Source of the DNA: Isoetes taiwanensis
Lineage: Eukaryota; Streptophyta; Lycopodiopsida; Isoetales; Isoetaceae
DNA: 64,000 nt
Assembly (NCBI GenBank): GCA_021234155.1
Contig: JAJEKV010000053.1
Coordinates: 1,747,307 to 1,811,306, forward strand
Direction of reading: 5' to 3'
In this document: one piece after another, positions 36,902 to 48,700 of the stretch
How the letters are laid out: each line of letters starts with the position of its first letter
Position numbering within the stretch: the first letter of the stretch is position 1
The notes under the pieces: generated by a model
What the model was told of the DNA's origin: nothing
What the model saw: the letters and a program-made list of their open reading frames with translations, nothing else
Database searches by the model: none
Position numbers and translations under genes: made by a program

Positions 36902-37982
36902 ATGAAGAAGAACAAGCATATGCACTTGAGATGTGTCACAATGGTTCTTGTTCGGGCATTTTGCTTTGGTCAAGCTACACCCCGTTTTATCCTAAGAGCG
37001 GGGTATTTTTGGCCTACCCTATTTAAAGATGCTCACAACTATGTTCAAAAATGCAAAGCTTGTCAATATTATGCACCCAAGAAAACTAGTCTAGCCGAGC
37101 TTGCAACAATCCCAACCTTTGCTCCATTCCACACCGGGGTTTAGACTTCATAGGTCCAAGACCATCATCCGCCCGCCATACCTACATACTTATGGCAACC
37201 GATTATTTCACAAAATGGGTGGAAGCAATACCATCAAGATCTAAGAATCCACATCGGTAGTTTGTAACTTTGTGTATCGCCAGATCTGCTGCAGTTTTGG
37301 TGTTCCGCAAGTTTTGATTAGTGATAGGGTTCTCATTTTATGAACGAGATGATGCAGAGTTAACCCGCAGTTCTGCGATGAAGCATGTTCTTTCCACTCA
37401 TACTATCCGCAAGGCAACCGCAAGCCGAGAGTTCCAATAAGCGTGTGATATGCATACTAAGTAAAATGATTTATGAACAAGGCGGTTGGCACACACATTT
37501 GGATGCAACACTATGGGCGATAGAACAAATGAGAGAGTTTCCACAAAAGTTACACACCTTCCAATTGGTTTATGGAAGAGAGGCTGTATTACCCATTGAA
37601 TTAGAAGTACCATCTCTTAGAATTGGTGTTGAAATGTCCATTGGAAGGGTGGCGGATGTAAAACACAAAATTGGAAGAACTGGAGGAGCTTGAAGAAGAC
37701 AGGTACAATGCTTATCTCTCCATCCAACTCAAGAAGAATAGGGATAGATTGCGTGATTTTATGAAGCATGGAGCTGCCGCTATGTTCTCTGTGGGTGACC
37801 TCGTGCTTAAATGGGATAAAGCCATGGAGGGCAAAAAGAAGAAATTTCAGACTTGCTGGAAAGGTCCATACATCATCGACAAAATAGCAGGGCATCATAC
37901 TTATGTGCTTAAGATGATAAAATGGCATCTACTTGAAAAATTTGAGGGGACCAGCCTGCCCACCATTCGGTGCCCAACGTAA
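36902..37982 (+). pseudogene. Integrase region (zinc finger, core, C-terminal)
   Basis: The frame at 36902 gives the HHCC zinc region (GYFWPTLFKDAHNYVQKCKACQYYAP). The core follows in another frame across 37140-37260 (DFIGPRPSS, YFTKWVEAIPS). The C-terminal part is split between 37385-37693 (HLDATLWAI, LVYGREAVLPIELEVPSLRI) and 37671-37982 (FSVGDLVLKWDKAMEGKKKKF, WKGPYIIDKI). Stops interrupt each junction. No chromodomain is visible before the 3' LTR. Confidence 0.8.
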
Positions 37983-38512
37983 AACATGCATTTAGTTAGA
38001 GCATTTTGTTCAAAGATATGCTAAAACCATCAATGCATCCATCTCACCTTGCATTCACCCATAACTCTCCACCGCCCACGGATTCTCTATTTCGTTCTCA
38101 AGCATGTTGCATAAGGGACACGCCTTTTAGCAATCGCTAAATACTCCAAGCATTCTCACTAAATACCTTCCTTGCATTGCAGTTACAACACGCTGACCAG
38201 GGTGCATGACACGGAGATTACGTAGATGGGAGCAAATATTTGGAGCGCACATTTGAAGGAAATTGGAGCATGGATCTGACATTTAAAGGATGCTGCGCAT
38301 AAGTTGAGGACGTGGTACATTAATGGAGACAAAGTTGGTAAGCATTATTTAGTTGCTATTTCTGAATTCCCCACAGGTTGTTAAACTCTCCGCTTGTTCC
38401 ACCATCTTCGTGCCTATAAAATCCCAATTGAGAACCATTGCCATATTTTCATACGACCTCACTACTTCTGCCTACTCGTCAATTAGTTTGATCTCATATT
38501 CGCTCATCCGCC

Positions 38513-38556
<44 letters not shown>

Positions 38557-40087
38557 AGTTCTCAATACCATGCCATGTGAGCACATCTATGCCACGATAT
38601 ATCACACTTGTTGCTTCGCTTTCCAATAGGGGTATCCTATGCCCAAATGGCCCAAAAAAGGAAAAAAAAAAAAAATAGAAGTACAAGAGAACATATATAC
38701 AGTATGTAACTGTTTTCATTTTTCACCAACACATTTATCTTCTGCTCACATTTTCGTTTCTTGTTTCCAAGCCCTAGACCATTACCTTTGCTTTTTGCCA
38801 ATACCATGCCGTTCCTTTCCAAGACCTAAGACCTAGACCTGTGGGAATTCCGAAATTGCAAGGATGCATGCCAAGAACAGAGCTAAGGGATTCGGCCAGC
38901 AAATGATGCAATCTTACAGGTATAACAAAGATCTACGAGGGATTTGGGGCGTGGAAGCGATCCGTTAAAGGGGCGCAGGTGAAAAGAAAAAGGGGGCTCT
39001 CATTCGGACCCGCTCTCGAATCACCGAGTTCTTGTCTACGAAAGAAGGGAAGTCGCCAAATGGCTCGTGCTTGCTTGATCGTATGGAAGTGTGGTATCAT
39101 CCGTTCCGTTGTCTTCCTTGATGGTATTTGGAGCTGGTTGCAGTCAACACAATCAGCTGTTTATGGTTCGAAAGTTCTGATGCAATTTGTTATGTTCATC
39201 ATTGCCACGTATTTTACAGAAAACGTTGCTTCCTAGCACTAGTTTATGTTGTAACCCTTTGATCAATCGATCTTGTAAACTCTGATAATGCAGTGCTTTT
39301 GCTGTGGTCCCAAAATGTGCAGGCTACTTTTGTAAGTTGTCAATTGATGGTTTTGCTTCCATTTCATTTGGTTCTAGTGAGTTGTTATCTTAATTGTCAT
39401 CTTTCTGCACTCCTTATTTGTTTGCCATATTCAAAACCAGCTACTAAGATCTTCCATTAATACGAGACCTTTCTTCCTATTGTGTACTCTCATATTTGGA
39501 AAAAAAGAAAAAGAAAAAACCACATTCTGTTGAATTGCTTGGACCTTTCCTCTATCAATCACACTTTGTAGCCTCCTTGTCGCCTTTTCATATCTTGCAA
39601 ATTCCGCTTTTGTTTTAAAAAGGGAAAAACAAGATAATATTATTGCCATTGGCCCCGCCTAAAGGATTCGCAAAGGTGTAGACACCACCAAGTGTCTTGG
39701 AGGTCCGCACCAATTCCTTCTGTGACTTGCTCTTTGAACCAGGCAGAGAGCAATCATATGGCACTAAGATCTTCCATTAATACAGACCTTTCTTCCTATT
39801 GTGTACTCTCATATTTGGAAAAAAAAAAAAAAAAGAAAAACCACATTCTGAATTGCTTGGACCTTTCCTCTATCAATCACGAAAGCCTTGTTCTTTGTAG
39901 CCTCCTTTGTCGCTCTTTTCATATCTTGCAAATTCCGCTTTGTTTTAAAAGGGAAAACAGTATAATATTATTGCCATTGGCCCTGCCTAAAGGATTCGCA
40001 AGGTGTAGACACCACCAGAAGTGTCTTGGAGGTCCAGACCGCATCTCCTTCTGTGACTTGCTCTTTGAACCAGGCAGAGAGCAATCA
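37957..40087 (+). repeat. 3' LTR with internal tandem duplication
   Basis: It matches the 5' LTR but is about 290 bp longer. The last part of the LTR is present twice: 39442-39761 and 39762-40087. The first copy ends with the LTR terminus plus TATGGCACT, which is genomic flank. The LTR ends GCAATCA followed by the TATGG target duplication. Confidence 0.85.
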
Positions 40088-40092
40088 TATGG

Positions 40093-41799
40093 CACTTGAC
40101 GTCAAAAGAAATCTTGCAATATGTTGAATACAAGTTTGGCAAAGGATACCACATTTCAGGAGTGCCTTTATTATTGACAAATCCAGATGGCAGTTGCTAA
40201 ATTGCAATGTGCCCACCAGGATTTTATGTTTCATGTCATACTTCCACTTGCAACACCTTGTAAATGCCGGTAGGTTATCTATCATGCTCAAAATAGTTAT
40301 GTTTATAATGGCAATGATAATAGAGTTGGAGCACTAACAAAAAAGGATGAAGCACTTAGAAAGCTTACCAGTTGCTTGAAGTCATGCATTATAGGCCGTA
40401 GTCTCTAATGGGTAACCTGCACTCTTATCCGAGTGACAATCAGATTGGGACAACTAATGGGCTGCTCAGAACAATAACCAACATTGCAGAACTTAAAAGA
40501 GTAAAGAAATCAAGGTGTAGCTTCTACTTTCTGTTTGACACAATAGATCCAAATCACTAATTTTGCAAGGCCAGACGTGTTGCTTTCTCAAGGCCTAGGG
40601 AAGCAAACGATTACAACTACCTTTTGGTCATTTGACAATGACATGTTTACCTCGTGAAAGCACGACCTAAGAATCTCCACAATTAGCAACAATGACATAA
40701 AAACAGTTCACAATGGCTATTATTGCTGTTGATCCCGCTGTCTCATCAGCCTTTGGCATCATGCATCCAATTCTCACATTTTCCGCCTTCAAGATAAAGA
40801 CCTCTAATAGTTGCATCTACCTTTAAGAAACAATCAACTATTCCCTTTCCCCAGGAGTGATGGTGCCTTTAGCTCTTGATAGAAGCAAGATAAAGACAAA
40901 GTTTAAAAATCAGATAAAAATAAGTTAAGCAACTATTATCTCTACACTCAAGCTGTCCAAATAATTGTGTCCATGGTACAACGGTATGACTTGCACAAAT
41001 TAGGACCACAAATTTCTTCTGCTCCTACTGAATAACAAAGATATTTGGCCCAAAGGTATTACTTTAGAAATAATGCAGCCTTCTACAAAGCCTTGTTACC
41101 TGCTAGAAACTTAAGGAAAATGCTGGTACATGCTTAATGGATGAAGAGTCCAAATAACATCCTCAGTCTAAGCTGGTACCAGCCATGAGCTTATGATTTG
41201 CAGTTGCCATTGTCCAGCAATACATCCTATGCACTAGCTTAAAACTTGTATCATACATAGCACAAAAAGTCTTCTTTTAAGTTACTTGGTCTGTTTCTTA
41301 TTCAGCCAATCATGGTTCTTTGCTCAGTTAATTAATTTCTCTATGTTACAATGCATGACTTTATTCACGCGGCAGTTTACTTATCTTTTCAGATTTTACA
41401 TTGATAGCTTCGAGATAATACCAATTAGTATTATCTAATTGGCATACATAAACCAATTAGTATTAGTATTAGCACATTATGGTGCAACTATAATCAAATA
41501 ATAGGGTAGGTGAGGATTTTCTCGAACACACAGATAGCTGGCCCAAGTCAATCATGTACCATGAGAATTTAATTGGTGGCAAAACCCCCACCCCACCTTC
41601 AACATCATATTCCATAATTCCAAAAGCCACCTGACCACAAAGGTTTGGTAACTGCTGATCTTTTGTCATCCCAAGCATGAGAAAGCTCTCCTATTTTGCA
41701 TAAGTAACTCACAGTGTCCAGTTGCACTGTCAAAATTTGATACCTTCATGCAAAATTCCTAGAAGCCTTTTATCTATAGTCACCTCATTCTCTGATCAA
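40093..41799. other. No recognised gene
   Basis: Apart from the possible host exon at 40097-40200, I see no supported gene. The region downstream of the minus-strand KHE1-like gene (below 41800) should hold its 3' UTR. Confidence 0.35.
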
Positions 41800-43977
41800 T
41801 TAAAAACCAACTTTGAAATATGTTCGTTGTAAATCCCTCCATTTCATTGCATGTGATGGCTCCAAGTTGTAGAGCTTGCAGATAGATGCAATAGAAGGGT
41901 CACTTAAAGAAGCTTTCAATGCACTTGATGGAACTGCTAATTCCTCAAGCTTCTGTGAAGCCGTTAGCTTGAAGACAATAAATGTCAGAAAAATATTGTA
42001 CAAAACTTACTGGCTAAAAAGGGACACTTACCCAAGTTTGATATTTAGGCTTGTGTTCTCCCTGGCAGCTGTCGCTTAGAAGAATTTCAAGTTTTTTGCT
42101 GCCCTGCAATATCAACCCAAAGGCAGCACGACTGATTGGCAAATTTCATTGCTTGTAATTAAATAGCGGAACAGTAATACTCTGTATAATACCTGAAGTG
42201 CTTTCCAATGTCCATATGCTCGAAAGAGATTCCAAAACAGAAAAACATTCGGAAAAGGAAGCAGCTGATAAGAGCATAACATATTGAATTACAAGGGGCC
42301 AATTTACTAGATCAGAAACTATTCCAATAAATAACAAAAGATGCAAAACAGGAGAAAACTGAGACAAGCATCCCAACATCAAAGCAAAGGGAAATTAAAA
42401 AGGAAATTACTCCTACGACTTACTCCAATGAGTAATGTAAAAGGCAAGAAGCCAATGGAACCATAGAATAGCCTCTGATGATACACTGCACCACTGCACA
42501 ATGGCAAAAATGTTCCAAAATCAGGCTGCCAACCATTTTTATACTAAATTTCTATAGCTTCTCTTTTATTGCAATATTAGCCTGCAATTTAAGTTAATCA
42601 TACTATATTTTTCGCATTGCCTTTTGAAGAATGAAAAAACCAAAGCAGTAAATGGAATTTCTTCACTCACATAACAGTGATATGTCTCAATAATAGTACA
42701 TTATTAAGCACGTGGAAATTTTCGTTAGTATATGTGCTGTTGATGTATCAGGCTTAGCGTCTATTGCAAATTAAAGAATGATTTTCATCCAATGGCAAGT
42801 GCATTAATATCGATTAAAAAAAAAGTTATTATTAGATCGCAAACAGTTATCACTTTTGGGGAAACTTATGCAGTAGAAGTGGAGGAATAAAAAATCCTAC
42901 CACTCCAGGGACAGTTAACAACACAGAATAGCTTGATTCTAACTAAGACAAATGGAACGCGGTAACTCATATGTAATGCTGTGGCACCACCCTATCCATC
43001 TGATGACACATCCAGTCATTTGCTTGTATAGAATTAGAGTTAAGCATCCTACTTTGCAACCTTAGGATATAATAATTCCGCAGCACTTTGAAAAACCTAG
43101 TAATTAAATTATACAATTTAATGGCATCCTGAAATATGCATACAGAAGGGCTAACCTGATAGCAAGGTGTCTCACCCTTCTCCGGACAAGCCGAGGATTG
43201 ATGCTGTTATCAGGCAAATGGAATAAGAGGCATTGTAATAAATATGTAACTCATTACAAGTGTTTGAAAGGTACCTGGCTGGAAATATTAATTCCACTAT
43301 GCCGGCATCTGCTGGTATGGTCTTGAAAAGGTGTTCGATGGTTCTATACGTGAAAGAAGCTTCTGTCCCATGCTACAAACATAACTTTGTTATGACATAC
43401 AGGAGCAGCAGGTATACAATTTATCTGAATAGACAACACAACTAAATATTTCTAGCTTATAAATGCATTGATGAAGTACCTGTGTATCCGCTGACGAATT
43501 GTGCCTTCAGGGGCAGATTGTAGAGAAACCCATTTTTCATGCATCTGCACTGAAGAGAAATTATGTGAAGGAAAGCCTGCACTATAGCGACATTATTGTT
43601 CAATGGAAAGCAGATGGCTTAGCAGAAAAAGTTCGTCGACTCTACACAATAATACCACAAGAATGTTGAAGAACCATGTACTTATAAAGCATACAAATTT
43701 TGAAGATAATCTATCTGAGCATTTTCTGTAAACAAAAGAAAGGCTACATTCTTTACAACTTGGAATGGGTTCTCACTTTATCAGCCGCATAATGTGTGAC
43801 AAGCTCCACTCGATGGCGACCTGCAGCTGCACGAACTTGGGCCCATAAATCCAGAATGCCTTTGGACGCAGACGTTGAAGAGGTGCCGGAACGAGGAGGA
43901 GGTATGCAGTCGAAACACCATCTTCGACTTCCTCGAACAGGGTATGCCACGATCCTAGCCGCTTTGGCTGAGGCCAT
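41800..43977 (-). CDS. Mitochondrial K+/H+ exchange-related protein (Mit_KHE1 family), eight exons
   Basis: I assemble eight minus-strand exons: 43977-43777, 43544-43480, 43372-43275, 43203-43156, 42493-42424, 42264-42193, 42103-42032 and 41952-41800. All junctions are GT-AG and intron phases agree, provided one base is missing in exon 3 near a TTTT run (about 43325). The product would be about 259 residues. It starts MASAKAARIVAYPVRGSRRW. Family words, as I remember plant PF10173 members, are APEGTIRQRIH, MGQKLLSRIEPSNTF, INPRLVRRRVRHLAI, YHQRLFYGSIGFLPFTLL, FPNVFLFWNLFRAYGHWKALQ (paired hydrophobic segments) and IASICKLYNLEP at the C terminus. The family is related to yeast YDL183C and is linked to mitochondrial inner-membrane K+/H+ exchange. 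A short Mutator-like element sits 146 bp upstream. Gene structure is well supported; the family name relies on memory. Confidence 0.75.
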
Positions 43978-44122
43978 CGTCCCCCCTCACTAAAGAAAAA
44001 GGGCGCAGTTTTCCAGTCAAAATCAAGTCAACCACAACTGCAAAAAGTTAAAGCGCTCACTAACTTTATCGCGGGCGCTGTGTGCCGAATCATCCTACAT
44101 CTTAAATCCCAAAAATTTTCAA

Positions 44123-44854
44123 GGGAAAACTACCAAAATGCCCTATGAGTTTATGTAATTACTAAAATGTCTCTATGAGTTTCAAAATTACCAAAATGCC
44201 TCCTGACTCCAATAAATATACAAATAAATTATCAATTTGCCCTTAGACATCAAACTTAATTATTAAAATACCCCTACACACTAAACTTAATTACCAAAAT
44301 GGCATTACATACCAATTTTGATCAATCTACACCAAATTTAATTATCAAAATGCCCTATACATCAAACTTAATTACCAAAATACCCCTACACGGCCTTATT
44401 GTGACACTTACAAGGAGACAGTGTTTCTTGTGGTTTTAGCGCACAATGATGCTATTGGAGGCGTGTTACCATGAGCCACACGCAGACCTCTTGAACGTCC
44501 AAAACCTAAACGCATGTGCATAGGAGAAGAAGATGTAGAGAAGAGGGATATCTTTATGGAAGGTGTAATGGAAGAGGTTGTATGGGCTTCAATTCGGTGA
44601 TGATTGTGACTTCTGTAATCTCTTTGTTGAATTTAAATTTCAATTCTTGAGGCATTTAGTATAGATTGAGTAGAATAAGTATGTAAGGGCATTTTGGTAA
44701 TTAAGTTTGGTGTGTAGGGGCAAATTGGTAATTTGTTTGTATGTTTATTTTATACAGTGTATTTATTTGAGCCAGGGCATTTTGGTAATTTTGAAACTCA
44801 TAAGGGCATTTTGGTAATTACATAAACTCATAGGGGTACTTTGGTAGTTTTCCC
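44123..44854. mobile_element. Short Mutator-like element with 9-bp target duplication
   Basis: AATTTTCAA flanks both sides (44114-44122 and 44855-44863). The element starts GGGAAAACTACCAAA and ends TTTGGTAGTTTTCCC. The inverted ends run about 180-250 bp and consist of repeated (C/T)ACCAAAATGCCC and TATGAGTTT words. The unique centre is short (about 44400-44680) with no transposase. A 9-bp duplication with long TIRs again fits a non-autonomous Mutator-like element. It lies directly upstream of the KHE1-like gene start. Confidence 0.85.
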
Positions 44855-44994
44855 AATTTTCAATGGTAAGGCGTGCTTGGGGGCTTAGGAAATGGTGTAG
44901 TGAACACGGGGATATTCTACGCAAGTTCCAACTAAGGTAGGCTTAGGGATGGTGTAATGAACACGTGGATGTATAAGGGAATCTACCCCAACAG

Positions 44995-45055
44995 AACGTT
45001 TCTGGAAGAAACTTGGTGGCGGCGCTGAAGGTTTCTTCTAGAAACCTTCTGCTAG
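44995..45055. promoter_or_regulatory. Heat-shock-element-like pair
   Basis: TTTCTGGAAGAAAC (about 45000) and TTTCTTCTAGAAACC (about 45030) each contain TTCnnGAA, the core of heat-shock factor binding sites, within 45 bp of each other. They precede the short frame at 45268. Chance is possible for a pair this small. Confidence 0.35.
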
Positions 45056-45149
45056 CATAGGTTCCCATACGTGGCCTTCATCACCTCCCGATTACCTCAA
45101 ATCCCTACAAATCCATCGCTAAGCCCGAAAAATCCATTGAAACCCCTGC

Positions 45150-45245
45150 AAATCTGTGTTTTTCTTGTGAAAAATGCAACCGGAAAGATTTCCTATGGCT
45201 AAATCTGTGTTTTTCTTGTGAAAAGCAATTGGAAAGGGTTTCTTG
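45150..45245. repeat. Tandem duplication of about 49 bp
   Basis: AAATCTGTGTTTTTCTTGTG followed by AAAA and a GGAAAG...TTTC...TGTGG(T/C)T phrase occurs twice in succession. It lies between the heat-shock-like sites and the short frame. Confidence 0.6.
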
Positions 45246-45267
45246 TGGTTATGGTGTCTAGAAAAGA

Positions 45268-45549
45268 TCCCGTGGCTATGGCATCTAAGAAGCTCCTTAT
45301 GTAGAGCCGTTTCCGGCTATCAAACATATTTGCGAGATCCTTGTGCCATCGCTCCTCACCTGTTGGCTCTTCAGTCGTTGGCGATTCTTCCGAGGGCACA
45401 AGAAATGCAATGGGGCGCGCTCCAAATCGTATTATAGAACAAAGAAACTACTCTGTTGAGGGCTGCCCCAAATCGCAGAATAGAGAAAAAAAATTGTTGG
45501 CCCCGCCAAAGAGGGGAGCCCAAAAATTACCTAAAGAAAACCCCCGATA
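45268..45549 (+). pseudogene. Frame resembling a mitochondrial presequence, interrupted by TAG
   Basis: From ATG at 45268 the frame reads MASKKLLM, a TAG stop, then SRFRLSNIFARSLCHRSS and on to RNYSVEG, ending at 45549. It is Ser/Arg-rich with few acids at first, as in mitochondrial targeting peptides. With heat-shock-like sites upstream, a lost mitochondrial small heat-shock protein gene is one possibility, but no alpha-crystallin domain is present and I do not recognise the protein. Confidence 0.2.
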
Positions 45550-45568
45550 ATCTTAAGTAATCGGGGGT
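45539..45568. repeat. Inverted repeat hairpin
   Basis: AACCCCCGAT and ATCGGGGGTT form a 10-bp perfect stem around an 11-nt loop. No terminator role is implied in a plant nuclear context. Confidence 0.5.
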
Positions 45569-45707
45569 TGATGAAGGTTATGTTCTATGCAAGTTCTAAC
45601 TAGCAACTGAAGATGATTCTCTTTACCTGATGTTGTCTCTGAATACCAACATTAGGACACATCTCTAAAATAATAATCACCACCATGTTTCAAGCGGTAG
45701 TTTTATC

Positions 45708-48700
45708 TATGCTCAATTTGGGTTGGACTTCAATGGAAACCTCCCATCTTTCCACGTAAAACCTCTCCAACTTTCCCCGAAACCTCCCCATTTTCCTCGA
45801 AACCTCCAACTTTCCATGGAAACCTCCTTTTCCATGGAAACCAACCTCAATCTTCCATGGAAACCTCCCCACCTTTCCATGGAAACCTCCCCAACTTTCT
45901 GGGCATGACCTGGGGAGGTTTTCAATTAAGAAAACAGGGGAGGTTTCCACGGAAAGGTGGGGCGGTTTCCATAAAAATAAAAAAAGAAGCCCATCTCTAA
46001 ATTTGCACGAAGACCAAGATTTGCCCTCCCATGTATCTCTCGATCCTCATGCCTTAATGAGGAGGCTTCATCCCTCGGTGGTTGCAAAATTAATTACTAT
46101 TTTTTTTTATAAATATTTTATGGAAACCTCCCCAACTTTCCAAAGAAATTAGGGGAGGCTTCCATAAAATGTCCATAAAAGCTAACAAGTTTATCCTCGT
46201 AGAGAGCTATTTCTTCAAGTGAATCGTCCTTACGAGTTATTTCTTCATCCACGATTCATTCGTTCGTTGTGATTCTCATCTGCCATTTCATCTTTTGTTC
46301 CTTTGATGTTGCTATTTATCTCATGGATTTGGAGCGTAACATGTATGGAGGAGTTGAAGATGATATCTCCACTGATTCGTCTCTATATGATTCAGAAGCA
46401 ACTGTAAGTGATTTTGCTTTTGAGAATGTTGACCATGCTGCAGGTTTTGAGGACCTAGATGATGAAAACCACGTAACACCGAGTGGTGATTATGATAATT
46501 GATTGAATGAGGGAGCTCCGCTGGATCATATCCACCTATACCTTCAATCAACTAAAGGGAAGGTTACATTTTCATGGAAGCATTCTAGTTTTTTATGGTG
46601 CAATGCATCAAAACTCATGTCCAACCCTCTATCGAAGATATCTTAGGCGCTGATCCAAGTTTCCCTGCTAGGTATGTTCGGCAGTCGCAGAAGCCACAAA
46701 GCACACAGATAATCAAAAGGTGGTTGAGTTTCCAAAAAAAAACTAGAAGTTGATCCATAAACTAATCTTCTCATATACATGACTTCCGGGAAGTGGCTCT
46801 ATATCCCCTCGTCATGGATGTGGAAGGAGATTATTTTTAAAGATGATACAAAATATTAAACAAGAGTATAATACGCTATAAAGGATTTCCAAGAGACTCA
46901 AGTAAAGTAGATGTATATGTACCAGTTTGGCCATCTTCCATCGTAGGCATCGTCTAGAAAGTTACTCGTGATCTCTCCTGATGATTGTGGGCAGAGGCTA
47001 GATCTAGTATGCACTCCCATCCCCATGTGCCTTCAACTGGTATCCCAAAGATACTTCGTTCGCAACCCTCCAAAACCAATCATCGAGCCTAAGATCACTA
47101 GGAATGTTCAACCAAAGTGGTGCACGGGCTTCTCGTCCTCTCTCACTTGCCCATCTATGGAAGAGAACAAAAATTTCGCTGGTAAAGAAAACACCTCGCA
47201 TATGAAGCCATGTCCTCGGGGGCTGTCAAACACCCACTCCTCCTCTATGCGCTCTGCCCAATCCTCTGTCGCGGGGGGATATGGCTTGACAAAGTCCATG
47301 CCTGCTCATATGATGCTCCAAGTCACTTGGGGTCCGCATGCATCTCTGCTCTACCTCCACTTCTCCTGTTCATGACCTGCCCCTACCCCTGCTTTGCGTG
47401 GGTCCAAGATTCGGGCATTAAATTCACGTCAACCAAGATTAATGCACGCCTACAACCAATATTCATGCTTGCCTCCGGAGTAACAGCGTCATTCTAGTTC
47501 ATGGAAACCTCCCAAATCTTCCATGGAAACCTCCCATTTTCTTGGAGCAATTTGTTTATGGGACAACTTTGAAACAATTTGTTTATGAACAATTTTGAGA
47601 CAACTTGTTTATGTATAACAATCATGGTTGATTGTTTTATGGAACAATTTGTTTTATTGTTTTTGAGACAATTTGTTTATGGAACAATTTTGAGAAATTT
47701 GTTTATGGAATAAATCCAATTCCAAAATCCAGTATGGAAGGCTCTTGACAACAATGTAATGCTCATAATATTCAACAACAAGAGTACAACAAAACATGTG
47801 CTACTAGGCACAATGCCAAATAAGAGAAGCAAAAGTAGCGAAGACAGGTGGCACTATGGTCATCGACGTCTGCTATGACAAAGACACAATGCATACAACA
47901 AAGCAATAGCACAAGAAATAACGGATCGCTCCCGGGGAACCAAAATGTCAGTTTGGAACCAGTCCTCCCCAACCTACTAAGCAAAATAGAAGACGTTGTT
48001 ATAGCGATTGTTTTTAACCAAATTGAATAGTTACTCATTTTACCTGAATTGCCATGTTCCCTGCATCTCGAATGGGACTCGAGCCAAAGAGAGCATGAGC
48101 CAACATGCGCAACGTCAAAGCCATAACTATCTGAATCTCTCTGCCGTGGTGCGTCCATGTCACGAATGAAAAGGGGGGTCATCGCCCCTCTCACATCCTC
48201 CGGTGCTCCTTTAATCTGTATGTAAAGCCTGTACATCCTGCATATTGAACAAGCACTAAGAGCCCCATGACAATTCAAGTTCATGTGGATGGTGAAGGTG
48301 GTCGACATACCTATTTAGCTCTACTATGCTAGGCCACTCGCCACGGGCACCCTAGTCCATGGAATCAAAATGCAACCAAGATGTGCTTACATCCTCCTCG
48401 ACCCCAGGTGCTGGGAAATATCCACGTCTAGCATAAAGAGGTACAACCACCAATGTCTACTGTAACCCTAACCCTTAAACAAAGTCTTGAGTTGTGCCCT
48501 CCCTATCCATATCTAATATAAGACGTAAAAAGAAGAAGCGTTAATATTTTAAAGTATTTATATAAATATGTGCATGAACGATTTCTAAAAGTTGGAACAT
48601 ATGCATGATACATACCATAAAAAAGTAATCAAAGATCAATAAAACATAAAGTTATATCTCATAGATCATAAAACATACAATGGAATGGGAAATCCTCATG

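Larger units (their letters stand above)
30785..40087 (+). mobile_element. Ty3-type LTR retrotransposon, complete but decayed, TSD TATGG
   Basis: TATGG lies at 30780-30784 and 40088-40092. The LTRs are 30785-32627 and about 37957-40087, the first starting TG and both ending GCAATCA. Two bases after the left LTR is the primer-binding site, and a purine stretch (GAGGGGA) precedes the right LTR. Domain order inside is gag, protease, reverse transcriptase, RNase H, integrase, which is the Ty3 order and not the Ty1/copia order. No chromodomain was seen at the integrase end. The coding region is split by numerous stops and frame changes, so no autonomous polyprotein can be read. Many LTR differences are at CAG/CTG sites, so the LTR divergence overstates the age of the insertion. 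Confidence 0.92.
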
